Of a stretch of 11,837 nt of DNA, positions 1 to 7,132 are shown in pieces. This DNA is from an uncultured Clostridia bacterium. Lineage in GTDB: Bacteria; Bacillota; Clostridia; TANB77; CAG-508. The position numbers and the translations under genes were made by a program. Where the stretch lies: NCBI GenBank assembly GCA_947599995.1, contig CANQFW010000041.1, positions 1 through 11,837 of the forward strand. Reading direction: 5' to 3'. Every line of letters starts with the position of its first letter. Positions within the stretch are counted from its first letter, which is position 1. A model generated the notes under the pieces. The model searched no databases. It saw only the letters and a program-made list of their open reading frames with translations, and was not told the DNA's origin.

Positions 1-70
1 TACTTCTTGATGGGGCAATAACTCTAATTTCATCACCTTTTTTTAATTTTTTTGGAATTATTTTTTCCAT
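1..70 (-). CDS. S66-family LD-carboxypeptidase (muramoyltetrapeptide carboxypeptidase / MccF-like), N-terminal fragment
   Basis: Only the first 23 codons are present; the gene runs off the low-coordinate edge. The translated start contains KLKKGDEIRVIAPSRS, which matches the N-terminal beta strand of peptidase family S66 (LdcA and the microcin C7 immunity protein MccF), where a K-GD-I-V-APS block opens the domain. Characterised members are serine peptidases that trim murein tetrapeptides or cleave related amide bonds, mostly in the cytoplasm. The ATG at 68-70 is preceded by AAAGGAA (81-87) at about 10 nt, slightly long but acceptable. The gene has its own promoter candidate and is separated from the polysaccharide operon by a terminator, so it is probably an unrelated neighbour. 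The APS-R-S variant slightly favours the MccF-like subgroup over classical LdcA. The catalytic Ser, Glu and His lie outside the window and cannot be checked. Confidence 0.75.
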   Translation of the reverse strand, partial: MEKIIPKKLKKGDEIRVIAPSRS

Positions 71-110
71 TTCACAAGAATTCCTTTCTTTTTAATTTTA
101 AAGTATTTAT

Positions 111-119
111 ATTATATCA
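111..119 (-). promoter_or_regulatory. Extended -10 promoter for the LD-carboxypeptidase gene
   Basis: On the minus strand this reads TGATATAAT, a perfect TATAAT -10 box with the TG of an extended -10 element one base upstream. It lies about 40 nt before the ATG of the S66 gene, a normal leader length. The -35 region at 17 nt spacing is poor (TATGCA), as is common when an extended -10 is present. The site is downstream of the operon terminator, which supports independent transcription. In DNA this AT-rich a chance TATAAT is easy to find, so the extended element carries most of the weight. Confidence 0.5.
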
Positions 120-160
120 CTTATAATAATTTGTGCATATATGAAATGATTAAAATTCAA

Positions 161-200
161 AAAAAGACATATATCACCGTATTGATTTATATGTCTTTTT
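161..200. terminator. Bidirectional intrinsic terminator hairpin closing the polysaccharide operon
   Basis: The arms 161-173 (AAAAAGACATATA) and 188-200 (TATATGTCTTTTT) are exact reverse complements of 13 bp. The loop is 14 nt and can form a further short TCA/TGA stem. The A-tract on one side (from 159) and T-tract on the other give a U-run after the hairpin on either strand. For minus-strand transcription it lies beyond wzx and the glf remnant and before the promoter and start of the S66 gene, where an operon terminator is expected. The stem is low in G+C, so its strength is uncertain, but the perfect symmetry and position make the call reasonable. Confidence 0.65.
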
Positions 201-300
201 GTTTCAAAAGTTAGGTGATATTTTTATAAAATTTCAACTTTTCTTTTGATTACTTGTCATAAAAAGCAGTAACTCGAATGTGTTAAATCTCTTTTATTTA

Positions 301-320
301 AATTTTAATTTTAATTTTAA
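301..320. repeat. Short tandem repeat, AATTTT x3
   Basis: Three direct copies of AATTTT followed by AA. It lies in non-coding DNA between the glf remnant and the terminator. It is most simply low-complexity AT-rich sequence that can gain or lose units by slippage; no function is evident. Confidence 0.4.
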
Positions 321-381
321 TCTTATTATATAAAGATGTATATTTCACTATATAATCAATAAAATTTTTAATCTTCAATTG

Positions 382-504
382 TTATATTGTGTCTACAAAA
401 TCTAATGCCCTTTCAATTACCTTGTCCATATCATAGTATTTATATTCACCTAATCTTTTTTCCATAGACATAATATTAGGAATTATTGGCGATATAACTG
501 TTGC
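382..504 (-). pseudogene. glf: UDP-galactopyranose mutase C-terminal remnant
   Basis: This frame encodes 40 residues ending in a TAA at 382-384 and containing RLGEYKYYDMDKVIERAL. That block matches the conserved C-terminus of bacterial Glf (E. coli type: GGRLAEYKYYDM followed by V-AL), which contributes to the FAD/substrate domain. Glf converts UDP-galactopyranose to UDP-galactofuranose, a common donor in O-antigen and capsule clusters. An in-frame TAG sits at 505-507 and another stop follows shortly upstream. The usual GG before RL is replaced by EK. No Glf N-terminus (FAD-binding GxGxxG) is visible in the 300 bases between here and wzx, so about 90 percent of the gene is gone. A neighbouring frame just upstream (YTVSDKTM) faintly resembles the Glf YPVNDNKN region, which would imply a frameshift as well. 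A related FAD-dependent amine oxidase is the alternative origin. Confidence 0.7.
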
Positions 505-507
505 CTA

Positions 508-810
508 ATGATCATTGTTTTATCTGATACTGTATATATTGAAATGTTACTTTTGTTCTCATAAAAATAAATATTTGTAAAACACCTAGTATTTTTATAA
601 AAATGTTCTTTAATGCTGTCTTTTTAAATTCTTATATTCAATGTAAAAACAACTTAATATTAAAACACATATCAAATAATTCTATTAACAAAATTTTACA
701 GTAAAATTGACATTGTTCTCCTTGTACAGATGTATACTAAAAAATAATCATCAAATTTGCTAAAGTTACAAATCTTAGACTAATAATTTTCCCTAGTGCT
801 TTATATTTTT
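508..810. other. Degenerate intergenic stretch without an intact gene
   Basis: The three minus-strand frames are broken by many stops and no protein family is recognisable. Two things stand out. First, AAGGAG at 718-723 lies 4 nt before an ATG at 711-713 that opens only five codons (MSILL) before a TAA at 696-698. Second, a roughly 38-codon hydrophobic open stretch around 521-640 on the minus strand lacks a start and any recognised motif. The position between wzx and the glf remnant suggests eroded coding DNA rather than a regulatory region. The plus strand shows no credible gene. Confidence 0.4.
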
Positions 811-2202
811 CTATTCTAACTCTCTTATTTTTCTTTTTAAAAATTTACTACTTTCATTCTTTATTTGGATTAAAACATCTTTATTAATTATATATGTAAG
901 TAAAAAATATATAACAATATATATACATCCACCTAATACAGTATTATTTATATGTGTAAGTATCAAAAATGAAATAGTTAATGTAAACATATAGATATAC
1001 ATACTTTTACTTTCAGTTACATTTTTTAAATCTTTAGTTGAATATATCACCCATGTTAATAGAGTAAAAATAGTCGCTATAGCAATAGCAAATGTATTAT
1101 GGAATATCAATAAAGCTATGGTATTATAAAAAATTGATATTAATAATATACCTATAACAACCTTTAAATATTTTCTTTCATTTTTATTTGCTTTATATAA
1201 ATTTACATATAAAGCATTTATTAAAATCATATATGGAAAAGATGCAAACGTTACTGCTATTATATTTAAAGATGGAATATATTTCTTTATAAATGTATTG
1301 ACTATTATTGCAAGTGGAAAATAAGCCAAACTTGCAAAACCACCTAATGCTATTAAAAATTTCTTTAGTTTATTTATTTTATTTTTACTGTTATTTTCAA
1401 ATAAATAGTTATAAAAAGTAATAGAAATTGCATTTACCAGAGTGTTTATAATATTTAACATTGAAACAGCAAATGAATAATATGCAAAATCATTTGTATC
1501 TAAAAATAATTTGACAAACCATTTATCAATTCCAAATAAACCAATTACTACTAAATTTCCTAGTAATATAAAAAAACCTACTTTTACACTGTTTGTTATA
1601 TCTTCTTTACTAATATATGCTTGTATTTTTCTATATTTATATAAAAATTTTATTTCAATAACAAAAATAGATAGCAAATTAGCCCAAAAGGTAGTCAAGC
1701 AATATAACATATAGTTTTTACTTTTGAATATAAGTGCTAATATAATATTTAAAATCATATAAAAAATTGTATATTTATACACAATCTTTGAATATTTATT
1801 AAATTCTCCTGTTGCCTGAAAGATACTTCTAAAAAAATTACTTAGCATAACTGGCAATATAGATACTGCAAATAAAAATACTATTATACTTTTAAAAAGC
1901 AGTGAGACAATAAATAATACTGCTGAAACAATTACTTCTAGTATGATTAAAAAAATATGCTCACCTTTCAAAATGCTTTTATCTATATCTTCATAATGAT
2001 TTCCTCCATATTTTATAAACAATCCATCTATAAAGCCAAAATGAAATAAGCCAATGTATGATATTAGCAATGTGTATGTCTTTAATCCTGCATATGCCTC
2101 TATTGATAAAATCATAGGAACACAAAACCCAACAACTAAACTAGATATTAATTGAAAAAAATTCACTGTAAAAACCTTTAAAATTGCTTTTTTTATGTTC
2201 AC
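811..2202 (-). CDS. wzx: Wzx-type lipid-linked oligosaccharide flippase (polysaccharide biosynthesis protein, MOP superfamily)
   Basis: A 463-residue, strongly hydrophobic protein with about a dozen evenly spaced predicted membrane segments, the length and layout of Wzx/RfbX flippases. These move undecaprenyl-diphosphate-linked repeat units across the cytoplasmic membrane. The N-terminus (VNFFQLISSLVVGFCVPMIL, then a GLFHFGFIDGLFIKYGG loop) and the FRSIFQATGEFNKYS loop near residues 124-138 are typical of polysaccharide-cluster members. Sequence identity in this family is low, so the call rests on topology and on a cluster that also has a polymerase. The start is a GTG with AAGGAG (2210-2215) 7 nt upstream; the nearby ATG is followed at once by a stop. 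It begins 4 nt after the preceding GT2 gene, so translation is probably coupled. It is the last intact gene of the operon and ends in a short basic tail (KFLKRKIRELE). Confidence 0.88.
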   Translation of the reverse strand: MNIKKAILKVFTVNFFQLISSLVVGFCVPMILSIEAYAGLKTYTLLISYIGLFHFGFIDGLFIKYGGNHYEDIDKSILKGEHIFLIILEVIVSAVLFIVSLLFKSIIVFLFAVSILPVMLSNFFRSIFQATGEFNKYSKIVYKYTIFYMILNIILALIFKSKNYMLYCLTTFWANLLSIFVIEIKFLYKYRKIQAYISKEDITNSVKVGFFILLGNLVVIGLFGIDKWFVKLFLDTNDFAYYSFAVSMLNIINTLVNAISITFYNYLFENNSKNKINKLKKFLIALGGFASLAYFPLAIIVNTFIKKYIPSLNIIAVTFASFPYMILINALYVNLYKANKNERKYLKVVIGILLISIFYNTIALLIFHNTFAIAIATIFTLLTWVIYSTKDLKNVTESKSMYIYMFTLTISFLILTHINNTVLGGCIYIVIYFLLTYIINKDVLIQIKNESSKFLKRKIRELE

Positions 2203-2206
2203 ATTA

Positions 2207-3064
2207 TCACTCCTTAAATAAATTATATATTATTTTATTTTCAATGTTTCCTATAAAATCAAAAATATATAATAGTATATTTTTTAATAATCCTATTTTT
2301 AAATATTTTTTACAAAAATGTCTTTTTGAGTTGATAAAAACTTTAAAATTAGAATTACCATGTCCATTTCTTTTATGATTGTGTTCATATGTACATGTTC
2401 TCAGTAATGCTACATTATATCCTTTTTTTCTAAGCTTATAACTTAATATATTTTCTTCATACCATAAAAATGTACCTTCATCAAAATAGTTTATCTCATG
2501 TATAATTTCTAAATTACATCCAAAGAATGCTCCTCCAACTACTTCAACATTTAAATAATCTTTATTTGCTTTTGCACAAACTTTATTGGAATGTTTTATA
2601 TTAAATAAACTTTGAATTTTCCTTCCAATATATATTGATTCAAACAAAGCTTGTGTATATATAGGAATTGTCCAAAATTGACCTGTATTTTTTGTTCCGT
2701 TTAAGGTTCTCATACAAGAGGCTACTCCATATTTTTGATTTTTTTCTAAAAATTCTAATATTTTTTTTATTGTAGCATATTCAAAAATAGTATCTGGATT
2801 TGCTATAAAAGCATATTTACAACCTATGCTTTTCAAATATCTTAAGCCTATATTATTTCCTTTTGCATATCCAGAATTTTCCGTATTTTTTATATATTTA
2901 ATTTTATTGTTAGACATTTTAACTGTAAAATCATCAAATTTATCGTTTGAGTTATTATCAATTAGTACAATCTTATCAATCAAACTAATTTTTAAACATT
3001 CATTTACTAAATTGCAAGTTAATTCATAACTATTATAATTTAAAATTACTATACCTACTCTCAT
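2207..3064 (-). CDS. Family 2 glycosyltransferase (rhamnosyltransferase-like)
   Basis: From the preferred start the protein has 285 residues with a GT-A fold. The N-terminal nucleotide-binding strand is MRVGIVILNYNSYE. Further motifs are VLIDNNSND (33-41), NSGYAKGNN (63-71), the metal-binding DxD-equivalent NPD (89-91), GGAFFGCN (177-184) and the acceptor-side WYEEN (201-205) with KLRKKGYN behind it. This set is characteristic of the WbbL-like GT2 branch, many of which transfer rhamnose from dTDP-rhamnose, but donor and linkage cannot be fixed from sequence. A hydrophobic, basic C-terminus (KIGLLKNILLYIFDFIG) suggests peripheral membrane contact. The ATG at 3062-3064 is chosen because AGGGAG (3071-3076) lies 6 nt before it. 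An in-frame ATG at 3089-3091 abuts the stop of the upstream gene, has no ribosome binding site and would add nine residues outside the conserved fold. Confidence 0.88.
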   Translation of the reverse strand: MRVGIVILNYNSYELTCNLVNECLKISLIDKIVLIDNNSNDKFDDFTVKMSNNKIKYIKNTENSGYAKGNNIGLRYLKSIGCKYAFIANPDTIFEYATIKKILEFLEKNQKYGVASCMRTLNGTKNTGQFWTIPIYTQALFESIYIGRKIQSLFNIKHSNKVCAKANKDYLNVEVVGGAFFGCNLEIIHEINYFDEGTFLWYEENILSYKLRKKGYNVALLRTCTYEHNHKRNGHGNSNFKVFINSKRHFCKKYLKIGLLKNILLYIFDFIGNIENKIIYNLFKE

Positions 3065-3070
3065 TTTAAA

Positions 3071-3076
3071 CTCCCT
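3071..3076 (-). promoter_or_regulatory. Ribosome binding site deciding the start of the second GT2 gene
   Basis: The minus strand reads AGGGAG, 6 nt before the ATG at 3062-3064. The upstream in-frame ATG at 3089-3091 has only AT-rich sequence in front of it, so initiation at the internal ATG is favoured. Confidence 0.65.
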
Positions 3077-3091
3077 AATTTGATATCTCAT

Positions 3092-3946
3092 TTATTTTCT
3101 ATATTTCTGCATTAATTTAATAAATACTTTAGTTGAATCATATAAACATTTATTTATAAATATATATTTTGAATATTTCTTTGCATACACACTATCAGTA
3201 GAAACATCTTCATGATGTAATACTTGTACTTCTGGAAAATATATCATTTTCTCATTATTTTTCATTGTAAGAAAATGTAGTATGTATGATTCTTGATACA
3301 TAAAAGTCTTATCATAAAAACACTTATTATGTTTTTTTATAAAATCTTTCGAAAAAACATAACAAGAGCCATGCAATGGTAATCCTACTATCTCTTCGCC
3401 TTTTTGATCATTGCCTGATATTTTGGGTTTTTTAATAATCTTTTTTATATAAGATAAATAAAAAAATAAATGTTTAAATTTATTTCTTAGAAATAGAATT
3501 GCTCTAAATCGTTTTAATTCTTTCAAAGTATAGTTTTTAGTTGCTTGCGGATTTTGATGTTTTTTTACTTTTGTAGAATATATATCAGGTCCTAAAATAT
3601 CAAATTTTTCATTTGAATATTTTTCATATATTTTTTTTATAAAATCTTTTTGCAAGATTTCCATATCGTTATTCATTACAATACAAAAATCAAATTCATA
3701 TTTATCTTTAGCATAGTGATATCCAAAATTATTTCCATTGGCAAAACCTAAATTTGATTCAGTTTTTAAAACATCTACAACTGTATTCCCATTATAATAT
3801 TCCAATAATTGTATGTAACTATCATTTTTAGAGCAATTATCAACAATTATTATCTTTTTATCACCTTCAACATTTTTCAAAATGGAATCTACACATTTTA
3901 TAGTCTCCTCAAAAACGTTGTAGTGCAATATTATAAAACAAACCAT
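3092..3946 (-). CDS. Family 2 glycosyltransferase
   Basis: A 284-residue GT-A protein. Visible motifs are FIILHYN (4-10), the nucleotide-binding IIVDNCSKND (33-42), NLGFANGNN (65-73), the metal-site region MNNDM (91-95), HGSCYVF (192-198) and FMYQESYILHFL (215-226), followed by LHHEDVSTDS (243-252). The overall pattern is that of the GT2 rhamnosyl/hexosyltransferases of polysaccharide clusters. It is a distant relative of the next gene, with the same NxGxAxGNN block but a different acceptor region, so they probably add different residues of the repeat unit. Around the acceptor site it has QES where the neighbour has EEN. GGAGG (3953-3957) precedes the ATG by 6 nt. The stop touches the next reading frame. 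The middle segment (about 140-182) is unusually basic, consistent with membrane-surface attachment. Donor and linkage are not deducible. Confidence 0.87.
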   Translation of the reverse strand: MVCFIILHYNVFEETIKCVDSILKNVEGDKKIIIVDNCSKNDSYIQLLEYYNGNTVVDVLKTESNLGFANGNNFGYHYAKDKYEFDFCIVMNNDMEILQKDFIKKIYEKYSNEKFDILGPDIYSTKVKKHQNPQATKNYTLKELKRFRAILFLRNKFKHLFFYLSYIKKIIKKPKISGNDQKGEEIVGLPLHGSCYVFSKDFIKKHNKCFYDKTFMYQESYILHFLTMKNNEKMIYFPEVQVLHHEDVSTDSVYAKKYSKYIFINKCLYDSTKVFIKLMQKYRK

Positions 3947-3962
3947 TTTATTCCTCCGAACT

Positions 3963-4571
3963 TTATTTTTCTATTTCTTTATATTTATTTATAAAAATGT
4001 CGTACGCATTTTGATAGTCATTTAGCAAATTTATTAACTTTACTTTTTCTAAAAAATCAATTGGTGTCTCTTTTCTATTCCTTTTCTCGATATGTTGTAA
4101 GCAAGTATCAATATTGCATTTTAGTCCAACTGGTTTTATTGTACTAGTTTTAAAATTTATAATATCTAATAGTTTATTAACTTTTTCTAATGATAAAGAA
4201 AATTCTGCCATCATGGCTATACAATAATGTATTACACCTTCATCAACTATATATGTAATTTTTTTATTAATAACTCTTCTTTCTATCATGTTAACAAATA
4301 ATAAATACTTTATATATAAATTTATATTTATATTTTTATCAATTTTGTTAATATAAATATCTGATTCTTTTAATTCATTTATAATTTTTTTATATAATCC
4401 ATATTCATTTTTAAATAACACCATACATTTTAAATAAAAATGAAAGTATATCTTTCCCCAAAAATTTTCTTTGTATAATGACATTAAATTCTTTATTTTT
4501 TTATTTTTATACAATTCATTACAAAAAGTGGTTTTCCCTGAACCTGGTAATCCAAATAGTTCATATATCAT
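3963..4571 (-). CDS. P-loop NTPase, small-molecule kinase-like, unknown substrate
   Basis: A 202-residue soluble protein. A perfect Walker A motif opens it (FGLPGSGKTT, residues 6-15, immediately after the first beta strand). A hydrophobic strand ending in acidic residues (ITYIVDEG, 105-112) fits Walker B. A basic stretch, HIEKRNRKE (160-168), lies where nucleoside and shikimate-type kinases have their arginine-rich lid. The size and order resemble thymidylate, adenylyl-sulfate and gluconate kinase relatives rather than AAA+ or ABC ATPases, and there is no ABC signature. The ATG overlaps the end of the wzy gene by 11 nt, with GGAGGG (4580-4585) 8 nt upstream, so it is translationally coupled and belongs to the operon. 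Its place between the polymerase and two transferases suggests it acts on a sugar or a precursor of the glycan, but the substrate is unknown and it is not needed for standard Wzx/Wzy assembly. Confidence 0.8.
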   Translation of the reverse strand: MIYELFGLPGSGKTTFCNELYKNKKIKNLMSLYKENFWGKIYFHFYLKCMVLFKNEYGLYKKIINELKESDIYINKIDKNININLYIKYLLFVNMIERRVINKKITYIVDEGVIHYCIAMMAEFSLSLEKVNKLLDIINFKTSTIKPVGLKCNIDTCLQHIEKRNRKETPIDFLEKVKLINLLNDYQNAYDIFINKYKEIEK

Positions 4572-5775
4572 TCTTTTTTCCCTCCGATATAAAATGTTCC
4601 GAGCCTATTAACCCTAATATTCCCCACAAAAAAGGATCGGTAAAATAACCTCCTGTAATTTGAATAACTACAATAAAAAATAACAACGATATTCTTAAAC
4701 ATTTGTTGTAATAAGATATACTCATTTTTTTTACTCTTAATATAAGTCCTATTATTAAAAAGCATATATACACTATAGCAATTAGCCCACCTTCAGCAAA
4801 AAAGAATAAATAAGAGTTTGAAAAACTCAGTAAGTTAAAATTTTTAAAAAGATAATTATTCATAAATTGCGTTCTAATATTTCCTAATCCGACACCTAAA
4901 CACTTTGTTTCAACTAAAATATGTTTTAATGCTTCCCAAGCTCTTGTAAATCTATAATTAAATGATCCATCTTCTCCGTTAAGCACTGCTACTATTCTTT
5001 TTATAATAGCATTTTGTGGAAATAAAATTACCAACATCACAATACCTATACCACAAAATATAAATAATAAAAATATCCTACTAATTTTTGCTTTTTTTAA
5101 AGTTTGAATTTCTGTTAATATAAAAAATATTAATACGCTTATTACAGAATATACTAGTCCTGATAAACCTGCTGACAAAATTAATGGAATAATAACTAAA
5201 GCTAACTTAAAAAAATCTTTAGTCTTTCCTGTCTTCAAATAATACAGGTGAACAATTAGTAATATACCACATACCTCTGATAATTCAGATGGCTCTTGGA
5301 AAAACAGTTGTAATCTAGTTGATGTATATTTATTTACTACATCATTGAACCTCCATAAATAATTATTATGTGTAACTATTGCAATGATGCTTAGGACAAA
5401 AATTGTATATTCTATATATCTAAGTATTTTATAAAAATCCAAAGAATACTTACCATATTTTAACGCTGAAAATAATGATACACATAATAATAATTTCAAC
5501 AAATATATTAGGGATTTGTTCATATTAGTAAAATACTTAGAATAAAAGGATGTTATAATAAAAATAAATATAAATGGTATAAATAGTAGTAGTATCCTAG
5601 AAAATATTTTTTTATTTCTTTTACTTGATATAATAGATACTATTGGAATAACAAAATATATCAAATTTAAATTTCCATCTCGAAAGCATCCCATAAATAC
5701 AACTACCAGTGCAATCAATATATTATATATCCACGTATTATTTTTTTCTTTAGTTTTAAGCATTGATATCATCAT
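4561..5775 (-). CDS. wzy: Wzy-type O-antigen polymerase (O-antigen ligase family)
   Basis: A 404-residue integral membrane protein from the chosen start, with about ten to twelve hydrophobic segments. A long external loop carries FNYRFTRAWEALKHI and GVGLGNIRTQF, and is followed by FSNSYLFFFAEGGLI. This arrangement (Arg and Trp-Glu, then GxGxGN, then a polar NSY before the next helix) is the hallmark of the Wzy_C / O-antigen ligase family, whose members polymerise undecaprenyl-diphosphate-linked repeat units on the outer face of the membrane. EPSELSEVCG (near residues 161-170) is another family-typical loop. Ligase (WaaL) activity is the usual alternative, but a flippase and repeat-unit transferases in the same operon favour polymerase. 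Start: GGGAG (5781-5785) lies 5 nt before ATG 5773-5775 and 8 nt before the next ATG at 5770-5772. An earlier ATG at 5800-5802 is deep in the preceding gene and unsupported. It overlaps that gene by 20 nt. Confidence 0.88.
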   Translation of the reverse strand: MMISMLKTKEKNNTWIYNILIALVVVFMGCFRDGNLNLIYFVIPIVSIISSKRNKKIFSRILLLFIPFIFIFIITSFYSKYFTNMNKSLIYLLKLLLCVSLFSALKYGKYSLDFYKILRYIEYTIFVLSIIAIVTHNNYLWRFNDVVNKYTSTRLQLFFQEPSELSEVCGILLIVHLYYLKTGKTKDFFKLALVIIPLILSAGLSGLVYSVISVLIFFILTEIQTLKKAKISRIFLLFIFCGIGIVMLVILFPQNAIIKRIVAVLNGEDGSFNYRFTRAWEALKHILVETKCLGVGLGNIRTQFMNNYLFKNFNLLSFSNSYLFFFAEGGLIAIVYICFLIIGLILRVKKMSISYYNKCLRISLLFFIVVIQITGGYFTDPFLWGILGLIGSEHFISEGKKNDI

Positions 5776-7123
5776 TTTTTCTCCCACTGTATAAATTTTC
5801 AATCTGTAAGCAAAATTCTTTCCATTCCATAATCTTGATTTGTTTTTTTATTATTCTTCTATATTCATTAATTTCATTTTTATTTAAATTTTCTAACACT
5901 TCTGATAGACTTTGTTTATCATTTGCTTTTACTATAATTCCTGCTTTGTTTATAATATCCTTTGATCCAACATTATCACTTACTATTACTGGTACTCCAT
6001 AACTTAAAGCTTCTAATACAGTAAAACCAAATGTTTCATACCATATACTTGGTGCAATTAATATATCCGTTCTTGAAAAAATTTGAGGAAGATCCTTTTG
6101 CGAAAATCCTTTTTCATATACATTCATATATTCCGACTTTTCTGTTACATTCCCATACACGTTTAACTCAAATTCATAAGGCTTTTTTATATATATTTCA
6201 TCTAGTACTTTCTTTAACAGATAAAATCCTTTATATGGCTTTGTTGATGCTAAAAATGTAAATCTAATTTTATCACTTTCAATTTTTTTATTATTTCTAT
6301 TATCTTTTATATTTTTATGGCTTATAGAAATTACTTTATATGATTTTGGTTTAATGTATTTTAAATATATTTCTTTTGCTAAATTAGAGTTAAAATGAAT
6401 AAGATCAATATTATTTAGCATTTCAACATAGTATTTCCTTAATATTTGATATTCTTTTTTCTTAGTTTCCAATTCGTTATTATCTTCTAAGAATTTAGGT
6501 TGTGTTTCTGTAAAAAAAACAGTTCTGTGTTTTTTTCGCAAATATTTAACAAATATTGAATTTTTAAGTTTTTTATATAATAATGATTGCATCAATTTTA
6601 TTTTGTTCATTGATAATGCAGAATAATTACATCTAATACACTCTTTACAATCATAATCATTATCACATACTTTCCCATATCTATATAATGTTACTTTTGG
6701 ACATATTCCAAAGTAATCATGTGTTGTGAAAATTGTTTTTATACCCATTGAATTTGCAACATTAATAAATTCTTTATGCAAACCCATTAAAGTATGTATA
6801 TGAATAATATCAGGTCGTATTTTGTTTAAAAAATCATAATATTGTATTTCATCGCATTTTTTAGTAAATTTATCTATTTCCTTGATTCCTTCATCTAAAG
6901 ATACTGGCAAAGGATTAATAATTTCATAATTTACAATACCATTTATAGGACTTTTTTCTTTTAGTTTTAATCTTTTAAAAACACCCAAGTTAATTCTACC
7001 TGGATATACAGCAATTACTTCGTTTCCTTCTTCTTTTTGAAAACTCATTAAATCACATGCAAAATTTATCATTCCCCCAGTTCTATATGGTGGGAATCCT
7101 AAAAAATAATGTAGTATCTTCAC
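5756..7123 (-). CDS. Family 4 glycosyltransferase with a cysteine cluster
   Basis: A 455-residue GT-B protein. The N-terminal acceptor domain starts MKILHYFLGFPPYRTGGM, with the flexible GG loop after the first strand, and includes IRPDIIHIHTLMGL (102-115) and THDYFGICP (134-142). The donor domain follows a linker at about 255-285 and holds FLASTKPYKG (290-299) and the retaining-enzyme EX7E signature ETFGFTVLE (363-371), then YGVPVIVSD (375-383). This is the classical GT4 pattern for transfer from a nucleotide sugar. The insert after HDYFGICP contains Cys141, 153, 159, 162 and 165, a possible structural metal site that is recurrent in some GT4 groups. The start is GTG, with AGGAG (7130-7134) 6 nt upstream and the first strand intact from it. 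It begins 9 nt after the previous gene. The sugar donor and linkage cannot be deduced. It is longer than an average GT4 because of the 140-240 insert. Confidence 0.88.
   Translation of the reverse strand: MKILHYFLGFPPYRTGGMINFACDLMSFQKEEGNEVIAVYPGRINLGVFKRLKLKEKSPINGIVNYEIINPLPVSLDEGIKEIDKFTKKCDEIQYYDFLNKIRPDIIHIHTLMGLHKEFINVANSMGIKTIFTTHDYFGICPKVTLYRYGKVCDNDYDCKECIRCNYSALSMNKIKLMQSLLYKKLKNSIFVKYLRKKHRTVFFTETQPKFLEDNNELETKKKEYQILRKYYVEMLNNIDLIHFNSNLAKEIYLKYIKPKSYKVISISHKNIKDNRNNKKIESDKIRFTFLASTKPYKGFYLLKKVLDEIYIKKPYEFELNVYGNVTEKSEYMNVYEKGFSQKDLPQIFSRTDILIAPSIWYETFGFTVLEALSYGVPVIVSDNVGSKDIINKAGIIVKANDKQSLSEVLENLNKNEINEYRRIIKKQIKIMEWKEFCLQIENLYSGRKNDDINA
5781..5785 (-). promoter_or_regulatory. 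Ribosome binding site deciding the wzy start
   Basis: The minus strand reads GGGAG, inside the coding end of the upstream GT4 gene. It is 5 nt before the first and 8 nt before the second of two adjacent ATG codons, which excludes the ATG at 5800-5802. The placement implies reinitiation or coupling with the GT4 gene. Confidence 0.6.
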
Positions 7124-7132
7124 TATTTTCTC

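Noticed and set aside
521..640. Hydrophobic 38-codon open stretch on the minus strand
   Set aside because: No start codon with a ribosome binding site, no recognisable motif, and stops on both sides; treated as part of the degenerate region.
4568..4765. 65-codon minus-strand frame inside wzy
   Set aside because: It is a shifted reading frame of the wzy coding end with no family motif; the wzy frame carries the conserved O-antigen polymerase features.
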